Source: Prillingera fragicola | Lineage: Eukaryota > Basidiomycota > Tremellomycetes > Trichosporonales > Trichosporonaceae | Assembly: GCA_002335605.1 (NCBI GenBank) | Contig: BEDY01000006.1 | Span: 1,364,001 to 1,428,000, forward strand | DNA length: 64,000 nt | Reading direction: 5' to 3' | Part shown: positions 55,643-64,000 of the stretch, piece after piece | How positions within the stretch are numbered: position 1 is the first letter of the stretch | Layout of the letters: every line of letters begins with the position of its first letter | The notes under the pieces: generated by a model | Told to the model about the DNA's origin: nothing | Database searches by the model: none | The model's input: the letters and a program-made list of their open reading frames with translations, nothing else | Translations under genes and position numbers: made by a program

Positions 55643-56734
55643 TTATGCCTGCGCATCGAGGCTGGGAGTGGCCTTTTCAGGCGTCTTGACGGCTGGAAAC
55701 CCAGCCGTACTCCCCATATGCCCGCCAGCGATGAACGCCCGGCTGATCTCGTCGCTATACTCTAGACTCGCAATAGCGACAGCCACGCCCTGCCCACGCA
55801 GAATGGCCCACCGCTGGGCCGCAATAGCCATGGCGTGTCCCTCACCATTCTCCTCTGGCGCATTGAACAATGCGCACGCCTCGGCGTAGTTGTGGAACAC
55901 GGGTATGCCGTCCGGTACAGTGTAGATCTCGCGGGGACGGTTCATTCTGCCGTGGATAAAGTATTCCCAGTCGAGGTCAGCACGCCAGTTGATGTGCCCA
56001 AACTCGCCATCCCGTGGTGGTCCGCCAGCAACCTCGCACGAGGTGTTGGTCTCTGGGTCGGCAGTGGGATCAACCCCAAATGCTGTCGGCGCAATGTCGG
56101 TCGAAGCGAGGTGGTAGCCAGCGTCGTAGCATCCTTGGCACGTTGCATACAGCTGGCGCACGATGATGTCCCCGCCTTCACCCTCCTGCCGTTCCCTGGG
56201 CGTATACTCGTGCGTGGCATTTACCGCTTCGTCAGGGACAGTGTTCCCACACCCGCGATACTTGATCTGCAACGCATTGTACGGCGGACAGAGCGCTGCG
56301 ACGAGCTCGGACTGATCAGGCGCGCGCGTGTTGCATCTTATCCCGTCAATATAGGTCGTAAACGTTGGTCCAAGGTGGCGGGCGAGTTTGTTGGTTCTTG
56401 ATGCCCATTCGTCGTTGTCGTGGAAGACTGTCGTGTTGGCTGCCAGGGTGGGTGGAGGGCGGTGACGGCTGCCGGCGTAGATGTGGGCCCAAGAGGGTAT
56501 TGTGGGATGTGGTTTGGCGTCGGTTGATGTCATGAGGTGTGAGATTGAGATGTCAGTAGAGACCCGGAGGTTGATGTCGAGCTCCAAAATGTCAGCGACG
56601 TGGAGCCTATCAAGCGTGGATTCCAATGGAGTGGACCGCGAGAGCGAGAGCAAGGAGGAGAGAGAGGTCACAGTCTCGGCGATTGAAGGGGAAGATGGAC
56701 CTTTTGGTGCCTGAGTGGTCATTATCAAAGCCAC
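55643..56734 (-). CDS. Conserved-looking protein of unknown function
   Basis: Single exon, up to 363 residues. Two ATGs lie close together (56734 and 56722) and I cannot choose between them. No signal peptide or membrane helix. The middle contains CPPYNALQIKYRGCG and YATCQGCYDAGYH, four to five Cys in short spacing that could bind a metal. Around them lie NWRADLDWEYFIHGRMNRP and YTVPDGIPVFHNYAEACALF. The N-terminal 60 residues are Ser/Thr/Leu-rich. I recognise no family. Composition and codon use look coding, unlike the shadow frames around it. Confidence 0.6.
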   Translation of the reverse strand: MALIMTTQAPKGPSSPSIAETVTSLSSLLSLSRSTPLESTLDRLHVADILELDINLRVSTDISISHLMTSTDAKPHPTIPSWAHIYAGSRHRPPPTLAANTTVFHDNDEWASRTNKLARHLGPTFTTYIDGIRCNTRAPDQSELVAALCPPYNALQIKYRGCGNTVPDEAVNATHEYTPRERQEGEGGDIIVRQLYATCQGCYDAGYHLASTDIAPTAFGVDPTADPETNTSCEVAGGPPRDGEFGHINWRADLDWEYFIHGRMNRPREIYTVPDGIPVFHNYAEACALFNAPEENGEGHAMAIAAQRWAILRGQGVAVAIASLEYSDEISRAFIAGGHMGSTAGFPAVKTPEKATPSLDAQA

Positions 56735-56962
56735 ACCGCTCGGTCGGTCAGCAGCGACAGGCCAGGTTTGTGCCTCCGTCGTCGCCTCGGTCGCAGTGCG
56801 TGGTCAGCTCTCGCCACCCACCTCCGCGCACGTTGGCGCACATCGGCGACCTCGGAACCGGGACAGATCAAGACTGCATTTCAGAAACCTAGAGAACGAG
56901 AAGAAAAACTGCCTATCAAACCCTTCCTAACCCTTTACCGAACCCCGGCGGAATCCGCGAGG

Positions 56963-58865
56963 TTAGATGATGCCGCGCTGCACAAACTGCTCGGGCAGGT
57001 CGACGTACTTGGAGCGGAGGTACTCTGCGACCGACTTTGCGAGGTTGTCGAGCCTGGCGGTGGATGACACACCCTTGCCGAGGTAGTCATGGATGACAAA
57101 GTGGACGGCCTTCATGCCGGGGAACTCTACGCGCTCGATACGGTTGTTGGTAAACTCGTCCTCGAGCATGGAGATGATCTGCTTCTTGGACAGCAGCGAG
57201 CGGAGCCACGTGTACTCGTCGGCGGAACGGGCAAAGAAGCCGACGTTGGCGTTGCCGCCCTTGTCGCCGGAACGCGCGTGCACGACGTGGCCGATGGGGC
57301 CGCGCTTGGTGGGTCCCCACTGCGCGGCGTCAAAGGCCGGGGCATCGTAGTCGCTCTGCTTAACGACAGGGGCCGCCTCGTCGCCCACAGCGCTGATCGT
57401 GCGCGACTCGCCACCGACCATGGTGACCTTGAGCGGGAGGTGCTTCTGGCGCACGGTCGCGGGCCAGTACTCGATGTAAGGGGTGGGGACGGCGGCGCGG
57501 CGCTCAAAGTGCCAGCAGCAGCCGGGGAAGTGGCCGAGGCCGTCGGGGTTGGTGAGGATGGCGAGGTTCTGGTGGGGGCCAAACGCCGCCTTGTCTGGTG
57601 ACTGGGCAAAGATGCGCATCATGGCGGTCGCCTGGGCCTCGGACTTGGGGTTCTCGGCGGGCACACCGTACTGGGTCATGTCAAAGGTGGTGAAGCGCGC
57701 GAGGTCCTTGCCGAGCGCAATCTTGGTCTGCATGCGGTAGGTGTCAAACTTTTCGGTAACGTCCAGGCCAGTGGCAAAGATCATGGTCTCGGCCTGCCAG
57801 CCGGCAATGGCGCAGATGGCGAGCTTGGTAGTCTCAGGGGGAGCGACACCAGTGACACCGGTGACGCGGACGCGGTCGTGGCCAATCTCGGTGACGACAA
57901 TGTCGTCGATAAGCGCCTGGACGTCGGGGTTGAGGTAAACGTTGCCCTGGATCTCGTACAGGATCTGCGAGCGGACAGTCACGTCGTTGACGACACCGTT
58001 GAAGCCGTTCGAGTTGGGCTCTGGATTTGTCAGCAGGGGCTACAAGACGTCTCTGGACTTACGCTTGGTGACGACAAAGGTACCGTCGCGCGAAATCTCG
58101 GCAATACCCATGGCAAAGTTGTAGAAAGTGTCCTTGTACGCCTTGAAGCCACTCGAGTTGCCGCCGGTAACGTACGCTCCGCACTCGATGCAGTGGCCGG
58201 CAAGGAGGGCACCAGCAAGAGCGTCAAAGTTGTTCCAGTCCCAGTTGTGGTACCATGCGGCAGCGCCAATGACGGGCGAGGCGTCGGTGCAACGACCCGA
58301 GATGACAATGTCGGCGCCAGCCTCGAGGGCGGCACGGATACCGCGCGCGCCGACGTAGGCGTTGGCGGCCATGGGCTTGAGGTTCCAGCCGGACAGGGGG
58401 CGGTCGCCGCCCTCGAGGTGGTTGAACGTCTCTCCCTTCTCGGCCAGCTCCTCGAGGCGGCCCAGCACGCTGTCGCCCTCGACGTATGCGACCTTGAGGT
58501 CGAGGCCCATCTCGGCCAGCTTCTTTGATGCAATCTCGGCAAGACCCTTGGGGTTCATTGCGCCGGCGTCGGTGACGACTTTTTGCTTGCGCTCGGCAAT
58601 CGAGGACGCGGCAACAAGCAGGTGCTCGAGGAAAAACTTGTCGTAGCCGGCATTAGGGTCCTTGTTGAGCTCGAGAGTGTGCCAGGCGAGGTTGAGCTCG
58701 GCGAGGTAGTCGCCAAAGAGTACTGAGCAGCCCGAAGTCTGGGACTGGCGGAGGAGGGCGTCACTGTCGTGGTTAGCTGGAACAACAGAAAAAAGCTGAG
58801 ACTTACGACCTGTCGGCGGACATGCCACTGAAGGCTGCGATGCGGAAAACGTCGTCTTGAGTCAT
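56963..58865 (-). CDS. AtuA-like protein (DUF1446 with C-terminal AtuA-like domain)
   Basis: About 605 residues in three exons (introns near 58020-58060 and 58760-58805). The N-terminal DUF1446 part has VVTDAGAMNPKGLAE, VAYVEGDSVLG, ADIVISGRCTDASPVIGAAA and GHCIECGAYVTGGN. The middle gives VTGVTGVAPPETTKLAIC. The C-terminal AtuA-like domain has GHVVHARSGDKGGNANVGFF. AtuA was named from acyclic terpene utilisation in Pseudomonas; the activity of the family is unknown, and fungi have homologues without assigned roles. Ends RGII, no targeting signal. The start at 58865 joins MTQDDVFRIAAFSGMSADR to the second exon in frame. It is divergent with the TPR gene. Confidence 0.85.
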
Positions 58866-59439
58866 GTTGGAAAGTGGAGCTGGAGAGAAGTGGAGTGGCG
58901 TGAGGAAGTGAGGAGAGCATGTTCATGGATCGCGAGCTTATATGTAGCCTTGCGAGCTACCGAGTACATGGCCCAGGCTAGTAGAGTGAGTGCAGGCTGG
59001 ATGGTTGTTGGAGTAGGTCGGGGCTCGCCGTTTGACCGAGGTCTTTGTAAGAGAACGGTCAACTTGCCGAATACCCCGTGGAGCGCCGGACCGTCTCCCA
59101 TAGGAGGTACGGGGCCGAGCACGCGCGCGGGTTATCGTGGACTAGCTCGGGATCGCGCGACGCCGAGCAGTGGTAGTAAGTGATTACTCCTATGTCAGTA
59201 GTTGTGACATGGATTGTGAACATGAGTGAAAGAAGAGGACCGAGATTGTTTGTGTCCCCACCAGGAAATCACATTTACACTCGGTCAACACACTCGTAGT
59301 GATGACGTAATCATACACTCGTTGATGCCCATTCTATTGTTCACGCGTCGCATTGTCACTCTCTCTCTCTTGTTCACTCTCTCTCGTACTCTCTTCCACA
59401 CTATTCAACTGCACTGCCCGAGCACCACGCCCTCCCACA
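58866..59439. other. Divergent promoter region of AtuA-like and TPR genes
   Basis: About 570 bases. The right end is rich in CTCTCT (59355-59395), typical of the 5' leader of the TPR gene. Apart from the TATA-like element nothing else is recognised. Confidence 0.4.
58937..58942 (-). promoter_or_regulatory. TATA-like element of the AtuA-like gene
   Basis: CATATAAGC on the minus strand, with its TATAAG core 72 bases before the start codon. Confidence 0.45.
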
Positions 59440-61200
59440 ATGACAGCAACAACCTACCCCCCGCCACCGCCAGTCGACAGCTACCCCTACGACCTCGGCA
59501 CCTACTCTTTCCCAATCTCCACGACCTCGTCCTCGGCACAGACATGGTTTGACCGAGGTCTTATCTGGTCCCACGCCTTCCACCACATTGCCTCGGTCCA
59601 GTGCTTCAAGCATGCAGCAGCCACCGACCCCCAAGCAGCAATGCCATACTGGGGCATCGCATACGCTCGGGGAGTAAACTACAACCTGCCCGGCGAAAAC
59701 TTGGACTCGTCCGAGCTCGTCGCCGTTCTCGCAGAGTGTCACGCCGCGGCGGCACAGGCTGTCAGCCTTGCGCGGGATCCGGTAGAGAAAGCCCTCGCCG
59801 AGGCCATTCTCGCTCGGTACCCGGAGCCAACGTACGGTGCGGCGTCGGCCGACACTGCAAAGCACACGGCGCTGGAAGAGTGGAACAAGGCCTATGTGAC
59901 AGGCATGGAGAGGGCGTACGAGGCGTTTCCCGATAACATGGACGTGGCGTGCATCTATGCCGACGCGCTCATGAGTCTCGCGCCGTGGAAGCTGTGGGAC
60001 ATTGCCACGGGCAAGCCGAGCGAGGTCAGCCGGACGGCGGAGATCCAAGAGGTGCTCGAGCGCCAGCTGGGCAGCCCCTCCGCGCCGAGCGAGGCGGCCA
60101 AGCGCCACCCGGGTGTGTTGCACTTTTACATTCATCTCATGGAGCTGTCTCCCTGGCCCGAGCGCGCGCTTCCTGCCGCCGACGCGCTGCGGCAGCTCGT
60201 CCCTGATGGAGGGCATTTGCGACACATGCCCTCGCATATTGACATTCTCACTGGCGACTACCGCCGCGCGATTTCTGCCAACCTCGACGCGTTTGCCGCC
60301 GATGAAAAGTATCTCAAGCACGGATCTGCGGCTGATTTCTACGCGTTTTACTGGTCCCACGACCTGTCGTTTGTCACGTACGCGTCCATGTTCAACGGGC
60401 AGTATGCGACGGCGATCAGCAGCGTGGAGCGCCTCGAGAGTCTGTTGACGGACGACTTTTTGCGCATCGAGAGCCCACCCATGATGGACTGGATGGAGGG
60501 GTTCTTGACGTTTAGGGTGCACGTGCTCGTGCGCTTTGGCAAGTGGGACGAGATTCTCGCGACGCCGTTCCCGCAGGACAAGGCGTTTTACTGCGTCACG
60601 ACGGCATTCCTGCACTATGGCCGTGCGCTCGCTCTCACCCTGACGGACAGGGTCGAGGAAGGCAAGGCCGAGAGGGAGCTCTTCCGCGAGTCGCGCAAGC
60701 AGGTGCTGCCGTCGCGCCAGGCGTTCCCAAACGAGTGGAGCGACATTCTCGACATTGCCGAGGAGATGCTCTCGGGCGAGCTCGCGTACCGCCAGGGCGA
60801 CGTCGAGGCCGCGTTCGAGCACCTCCGGAAGAGTATCAAACTCAGCGATAATCTCGTGTACGCCGAGCCGTGGGGGTGGATGCAGCCTCCGCGGCACGCG
60901 TACGCTGCCCTGCAGCTGGAGCAGGGCAACGTCGACGAGGCCGCGAGGGTGTATGCCGAGGACCTTGGGTTTTCTACCGCGCTGCCGCGGGCTGTGCGGC
61001 ATCCGAACAATATCTGGGCGCTGGTGGGGTACCACGACTGTCTTGTGCGGCTCGGACGTACGGCCGAGGCGGACATGCTCGAGCCGCAGCTTGCGATTGC
61101 GCGGGCTGTGGCTGATGTGGATGTGAGGGTTAGTTGCTACTGTGCCAAGGTGCCTCGCGAGGTGCAGGGCGGTGAGGAGGGCAAGGTGTGCTGCAAGTAG
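59440..61200 (+). CDS. TPR-like repeat protein
   Basis: Single exon, 586 residues, no signal peptide. The N-terminus is Pro-rich, then QTWFDRGLIWSHAFHH. HAAATDPQAAMPYWGIAYARG recalls bacterial and fungal tetratricopeptide proteins of unknown role that share the (F/Y)WGIAxA helix. Helical repeat pairs continue to the end (ELAYRQGDVEAAFEHL, YAALQLEQGNVDEAARVYAE). HFYIHLMELS and GHLRHMPSHIDILTGDY are conserved-looking, His-containing blocks. It ends GKVCCK, with two adjacent Cys close to the C-terminus. Long stretches of the opposite strand are also open, which I treat as a composition shadow. The start ATG has a good context (CCACAATGA). Confidence 0.82.
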   Translation: MTATTYPPPPPVDSYPYDLGTYSFPISTTSSSAQTWFDRGLIWSHAFHHIASVQCFKHAAATDPQAAMPYWGIAYARGVNYNLPGENLDSSELVAVLAECHAAAAQAVSLARDPVEKALAEAILARYPEPTYGAASADTAKHTALEEWNKAYVTGMERAYEAFPDNMDVACIYADALMSLAPWKLWDIATGKPSEVSRTAEIQEVLERQLGSPSAPSEAAKRHPGVLHFYIHLMELSPWPERALPAADALRQLVPDGGHLRHMPSHIDILTGDYRRAISANLDAFAADEKYLKHGSAADFYAFYWSHDLSFVTYASMFNGQYATAISSVERLESLLTDDFLRIESPPMMDWMEGFLTFRVHVLVRFGKWDEILATPFPQDKAFYCVTTAFLHYGRALALTLTDRVEEGKAERELFRESRKQVLPSRQAFPNEWSDILDIAEEMLSGELAYRQGDVEAAFEHLRKSIKLSDNLVYAEPWGWMQPPRHAYAALQLEQGNVDEAARVYAEDLGFSTALPRAVRHPNNIWALVGYHDCLVRLGRTAEADMLEPQLAIARAVADVDVRVSCYCAKVPREVQGGEEGKVCCK

Positions 61201-62038
61201 AGGGATAGATGCATAGATTATGAAGGCACCGAGTAGGAGGCTGTATGGTTTGTGTCTGCTGTTGTAGATGAGCTCGATTGTTATCAGTGTATATTTGCTT
61301 CCGTGGTCGTACTGTGCATGTGACCACTGGGATCTCGGACTCGTGTTCGGACTTGTCATTCTTACTACTCTCTGCCCGCCGGTCTCGTCTCCCTGGAATG
61401 CAGGGAACATCCAACAGCCGCAACATGCAGCAGAAGCAGAAGAAGCAGCAGCCGAGGCAGCAGCACACCACCCGGGTCATGTACGCTCGAGGGCGGGGGA
61501 CGCCGGAGCAGGGTGACGAGGAGGCGTTTCTTTTGACACTGAATCCGACTTACACCGCCCCTGTAATGGGCATTTCAGCATATCACCCAAGATCTTACTC
61601 TCTTTGTCGCCTTGTCTGATCTACAGCAGCAGGAGCAGGAAGGACAGTGCACTCTCGTCTTTGTTGCAGCGCTCTGCCGACCGCGATCCAGGCCCTCATC
61701 CTGTCCTCAACACCCACCCACCCACCCAGCGTAGGGACGACGAGACCACCGGGCACACGGCGGGTAGCATGAACGCAGATGCAGATCTTGGCTCTCCTGC
61801 TCTCTCTCTCTCTGCTGTACTCCGCTCTGCTGTACTCGCAGATCTCTGCACTATATCTGTCCGTGTACTCGCCGTCTGCAGGACGCAAAGGAGGGTCAAG
61901 AGCGTGAGCGTCCTTGTGACACCGCCCCCCATCACCATGGCGCATACATCTAACCTGCACTGATCTCAATCTCTCATCTCTTTCTCTTCTTCTCTTCCCC
62001 CGAACCCTCACCCCTTACACACACACTCACACAGCGAC
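61201..62038. other. Gene-free interval
   Basis: About 840 bases. It contains a poly-Gln-like CAGCAGAAGCAG run (61428-61465), a CACC repeat (61712-61728) and a CT-rich leader before the glycoprotein gene. No gene is supported. Confidence 0.4.
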
Positions 62039-63750
62039 ATGCTCCTCCCCACCCTGTGGTGGCTCCTCGCCACCCCTCTCCTAGCCCTAGGGCAGCAATA
62101 CACGCTCCGCCCCATCAACATTACCACCTCGGCCGTCGACCCGATCCTGCGCTACCAGCCCGTCGGGCCACGCACCGGCGACACTCTGGGCGGGTACGAC
62201 ACGTCCAACGCGCCCACAGGCGCCACGTCGGGAGCGAGCGACTCGACGTGGGAGATTTCCTACACCGGCACGCCCAACCCCAACGTCACATTTTACACTA
62301 TTCCCGTCGGCGAGTCGCGGCGCACGACGTCGCTCGCCGGCGCCTCGATCAGTGTCAAGTTTATGGGCACCGGGATCTGGTTCTACGGCACGACGACCAA
62401 TGCAGGCGACGGCCTCGAGGTGCGCGTCGACGGCAACCCCACGGCATGGACGGGTGCCACCGACGTCCTCGGCGGGATCGTCGACCTGCCCTACCGCCAG
62501 CACACGGCCGTGCTCACCGTCAAGAGCGGCACGGTCGTCGTCTACGGCACCAACATTGCAGCGGCCATGGAGTTTCAGGGGTGAGTCTGAGCAGTGCCGC
62601 GGGCGGTGGCAAGCTACGAGATCTGGGCGTGCTGACACATCAGTGCGGACGCGTCGACTGCCAACGTGACAGAGTACCAAACGACTGCAGGGGCCGACAA
62701 GAACATTTCCCCCTGGTTCACGGGCTCGACCAACGCGACTGGCGGGGCGGTGTGGAACGGCCGCTGGGACTGGGCTGGCACTGGTGCGTATTCCAATACA
62801 CAACACCGCTAACGACGCAGTGTGGGACCACATTGGCGCCGAGGTCAAGGACGCGACGCTCAACTTTTCCGTGCCGGCCAACACGTCGTACCTTGCGCTG
62901 TTTGGCGGGACGTCCGGCTGGAGCGGCGACTATGCCGTGTCGTTTTCGCCCGCGCTCGAGACGGATGGCACCGGCGCGCAGGCGAGCCAGTACAGTATCT
63001 GGCGCGGGAGCGATGTGCTCATGTGGGCCGGCCCGCTTGATCCGAGTATCAAGTATGAGATGACGCTCAAGACGCTGCTGAGCGCGTGGTGGATCGACGT
63101 CAGCAAGGTGCGCGTCTGGAGTGGGCTCAAGGAGGGCGCGAGTGACGGCGGCGGGAGCGGGGACGGCAAGACTGTGCAGACCGGGAGCAGCAAGAAGAGC
63201 ACGCCGATTGGCGCGATCGTCGGCGGCGTCGTCGGCGGTGTCGCCGCCATTGTCCTCGTCGGCCTCGCCGTGTGGTGGTTCCGCCGCCGCCGCGTACAGA
63301 AGAGGTAAGCCCTTTCCCTCTGTCAAGCTGACAAGCAGTACCTCCCCGCTGGACATTCTCGACCGCGACGAGCCCGACCCGTACCACCCTTCGATGGTGC
63401 AGACGGAGCACAAGCCGCACACGGCCGCCTACGAGAACCAGCACCTGCTCAACACGTCGGGCCACGCCCGCAACCAGTCAGGCATGCAGAGCCCCATGTC
63501 CGAGGGCAGCATGGAGCCGTTCCCCTTCTCCGAGACGTCGAGCTCCTCGGGCGCGCTCACCGGCGCGCAGTCGGGGAGTGGCAAGGCGGGATTCACATCG
63601 CGCAGGGAGGTGCATCAGCAGGAGATGGATGCGGGGACGCTCGTGACCCTCGTGCCGCCTAGTTATGATCCGAGCTGGAGTGGGGGTGGGAGTGGGAGTG
63701 GGAGTGGGTCGTACCCTACCATCCCAGATGGGGCTGGTCACTCTAGGTGA
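62039..63750 (+). CDS. Single-pass membrane glycoprotein B (SKG6-like layout, PPxY tail)
   Basis: About 530 residues in four exons. A signal peptide (LWWLLATPLLALGQ) is followed by two beta-sandwich-like ectodomain segments with several NxT/S sites: SISVKFMGTGIWFYG with LEVRVDG, and a second with YLALFGGTSGW and YEMTLKTLL. One membrane helix (AIVGGVVGGVAAIVLVGLAV) and RRRR follow. The cytosolic tail contains DPYHPSMVQTEHKPH and near its end LVPPSYDPSWSGG, a PPxY motif. Domain order, helix sequence and the PPxYDxSW block agree with the gene at 46398-48332, so they are family members. The extreme C-terminus has a Gly-Ser repeat. Surface sensor or cell-wall-linked function is only inferred. Confidence 0.8.
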
Positions 63751-64000
63751 TTGAAGGAGCGGAGGAACGAGATGTGAGACGAAGAGGGAGCTTTGTGAGA
63801 ACCATTATATAGCAACCATTCTATAGCGCATGATAGTTGTGACTTGTGCGTTCTGCGCCATGAGAGGTGATTGGGGCTGGAACTGTTGGCAGGTGCAGCC
63901 ACGAGGATGGCGTTGTGGACATCACGGAGCTCGGCCGGGGTGGCAAATCTCATGCATCGTCTCACCATGAAGCGAAGTAGGGTTGTCGGCAAGAGCTGTC
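63751..64000. other. Right end of the window, no gene seen
   Basis: 3' flank of glycoprotein B. It contains TTATATAG and CTATAG (63802-63828). An 84-codon open frame on the minus strand shows no recognisable protein. Confidence 0.3.

Noticed and set aside
59401..61410. 669-codon open frame antisense to the TPR gene
   Set aside because: It covers the TPR gene in a frame that stays open because of GC-rich third positions. The peptide is Arg/Val/Glu-rich without domains, whereas the sense frame has clear helical repeats and a good start.
61712..61728. CACC repeat as a possible telomere-like or CRISPR-like array
   Set aside because: Only about four short units, with no spacers and no longer array. 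Simple sequence.

Overview
The window reads as nuclear DNA of a basidiomycete yeast, most likely of the Trichosporonales (Trichosporon, Cutaneotrichosporon or Apiotrichum type); this placement is an inference. What supports it: genes lie about every 2 kb on both strands with no operons; most genes carry several GT-AG introns of about 35-60 bases with CTNAC-like branch sites just before the acceptor; coding DNA is GC-rich; TATA boxes sit about 45-75 bases before several start codons; and the gene content is fungal (Zn2Cys6 regulators, Dal5-type and sugar permeases, an MpaB-like oxygenase, SKG6-like membrane glycoproteins, a Fus1-like SH3 protein). I see about 30 protein-coding genes and two decayed 3' gene ends. 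I see no convincing tRNA, rRNA, CRISPR array or intact mobile element.

Layout. 1-11 kb: the 3' part of an acyl-CoA synthetase converges on an AhpD-like gene (both end in AKL), then an NTF2-FMO fusion monooxygenase, a secreted GH20 hexosaminidase, a HIT hydrolase and a class II aldolase, all on the minus strand. 11.1-13.8 kb holds no gene I can support. 13.8-22.9 kb, plus strand: an AAAP amino acid transporter, a tandem pair of seven-helix membrane proteins of unknown function, a disordered protein built of seven repeats, and an AAA+ ATPase. 23-27 kb: two pseudogene fragments around a small membrane protein, then a peroxisomal SDR. 27.7-36.3 kb: an SH3 membrane protein, a second SDR, an alpha/beta hydrolase, a peroxisomal thioesterase and a MetE-like methyltransferase with an apparent frameshift.

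36.6-55.6 kb is the most interesting part. Two paralogous Zn2Cys6 transcription factors, about 10 kb apart and in opposite orientation, are each accompanied by an MFS transporter and a Gfo/Idh/MocA oxidoreductase. Module A is regulator, SKL-tailed oxidoreductase and Dal5-type permease. Module B is regulator, sugar transporter and oxidoreductase. The 8-mer TCGGATAA occurs twice in each of the two divergent promoters of these modules and once in front of regulator B. By eye I found it nowhere else in the window. This suggests one uncharacterised regulon. An MpaB-like oxygenase and a membrane glycoprotein lie between the modules.

55.6-64 kb: an orphan protein, an AtuA-like (DUF1446) protein, a TPR protein and a second membrane glycoprotein related to the one at 46-48 kb.

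Six genes encode C-terminal peroxisomal targeting tripeptides (AKL four times, SKL, SRL), which is many for 64 kb. The set (acyl-CoA synthetase, SDR, acyl-CoA thioesterase, AhpD-like, Gfo/Idh, HIT) fits peroxisomal acyl-CoA or carbonyl metabolism.
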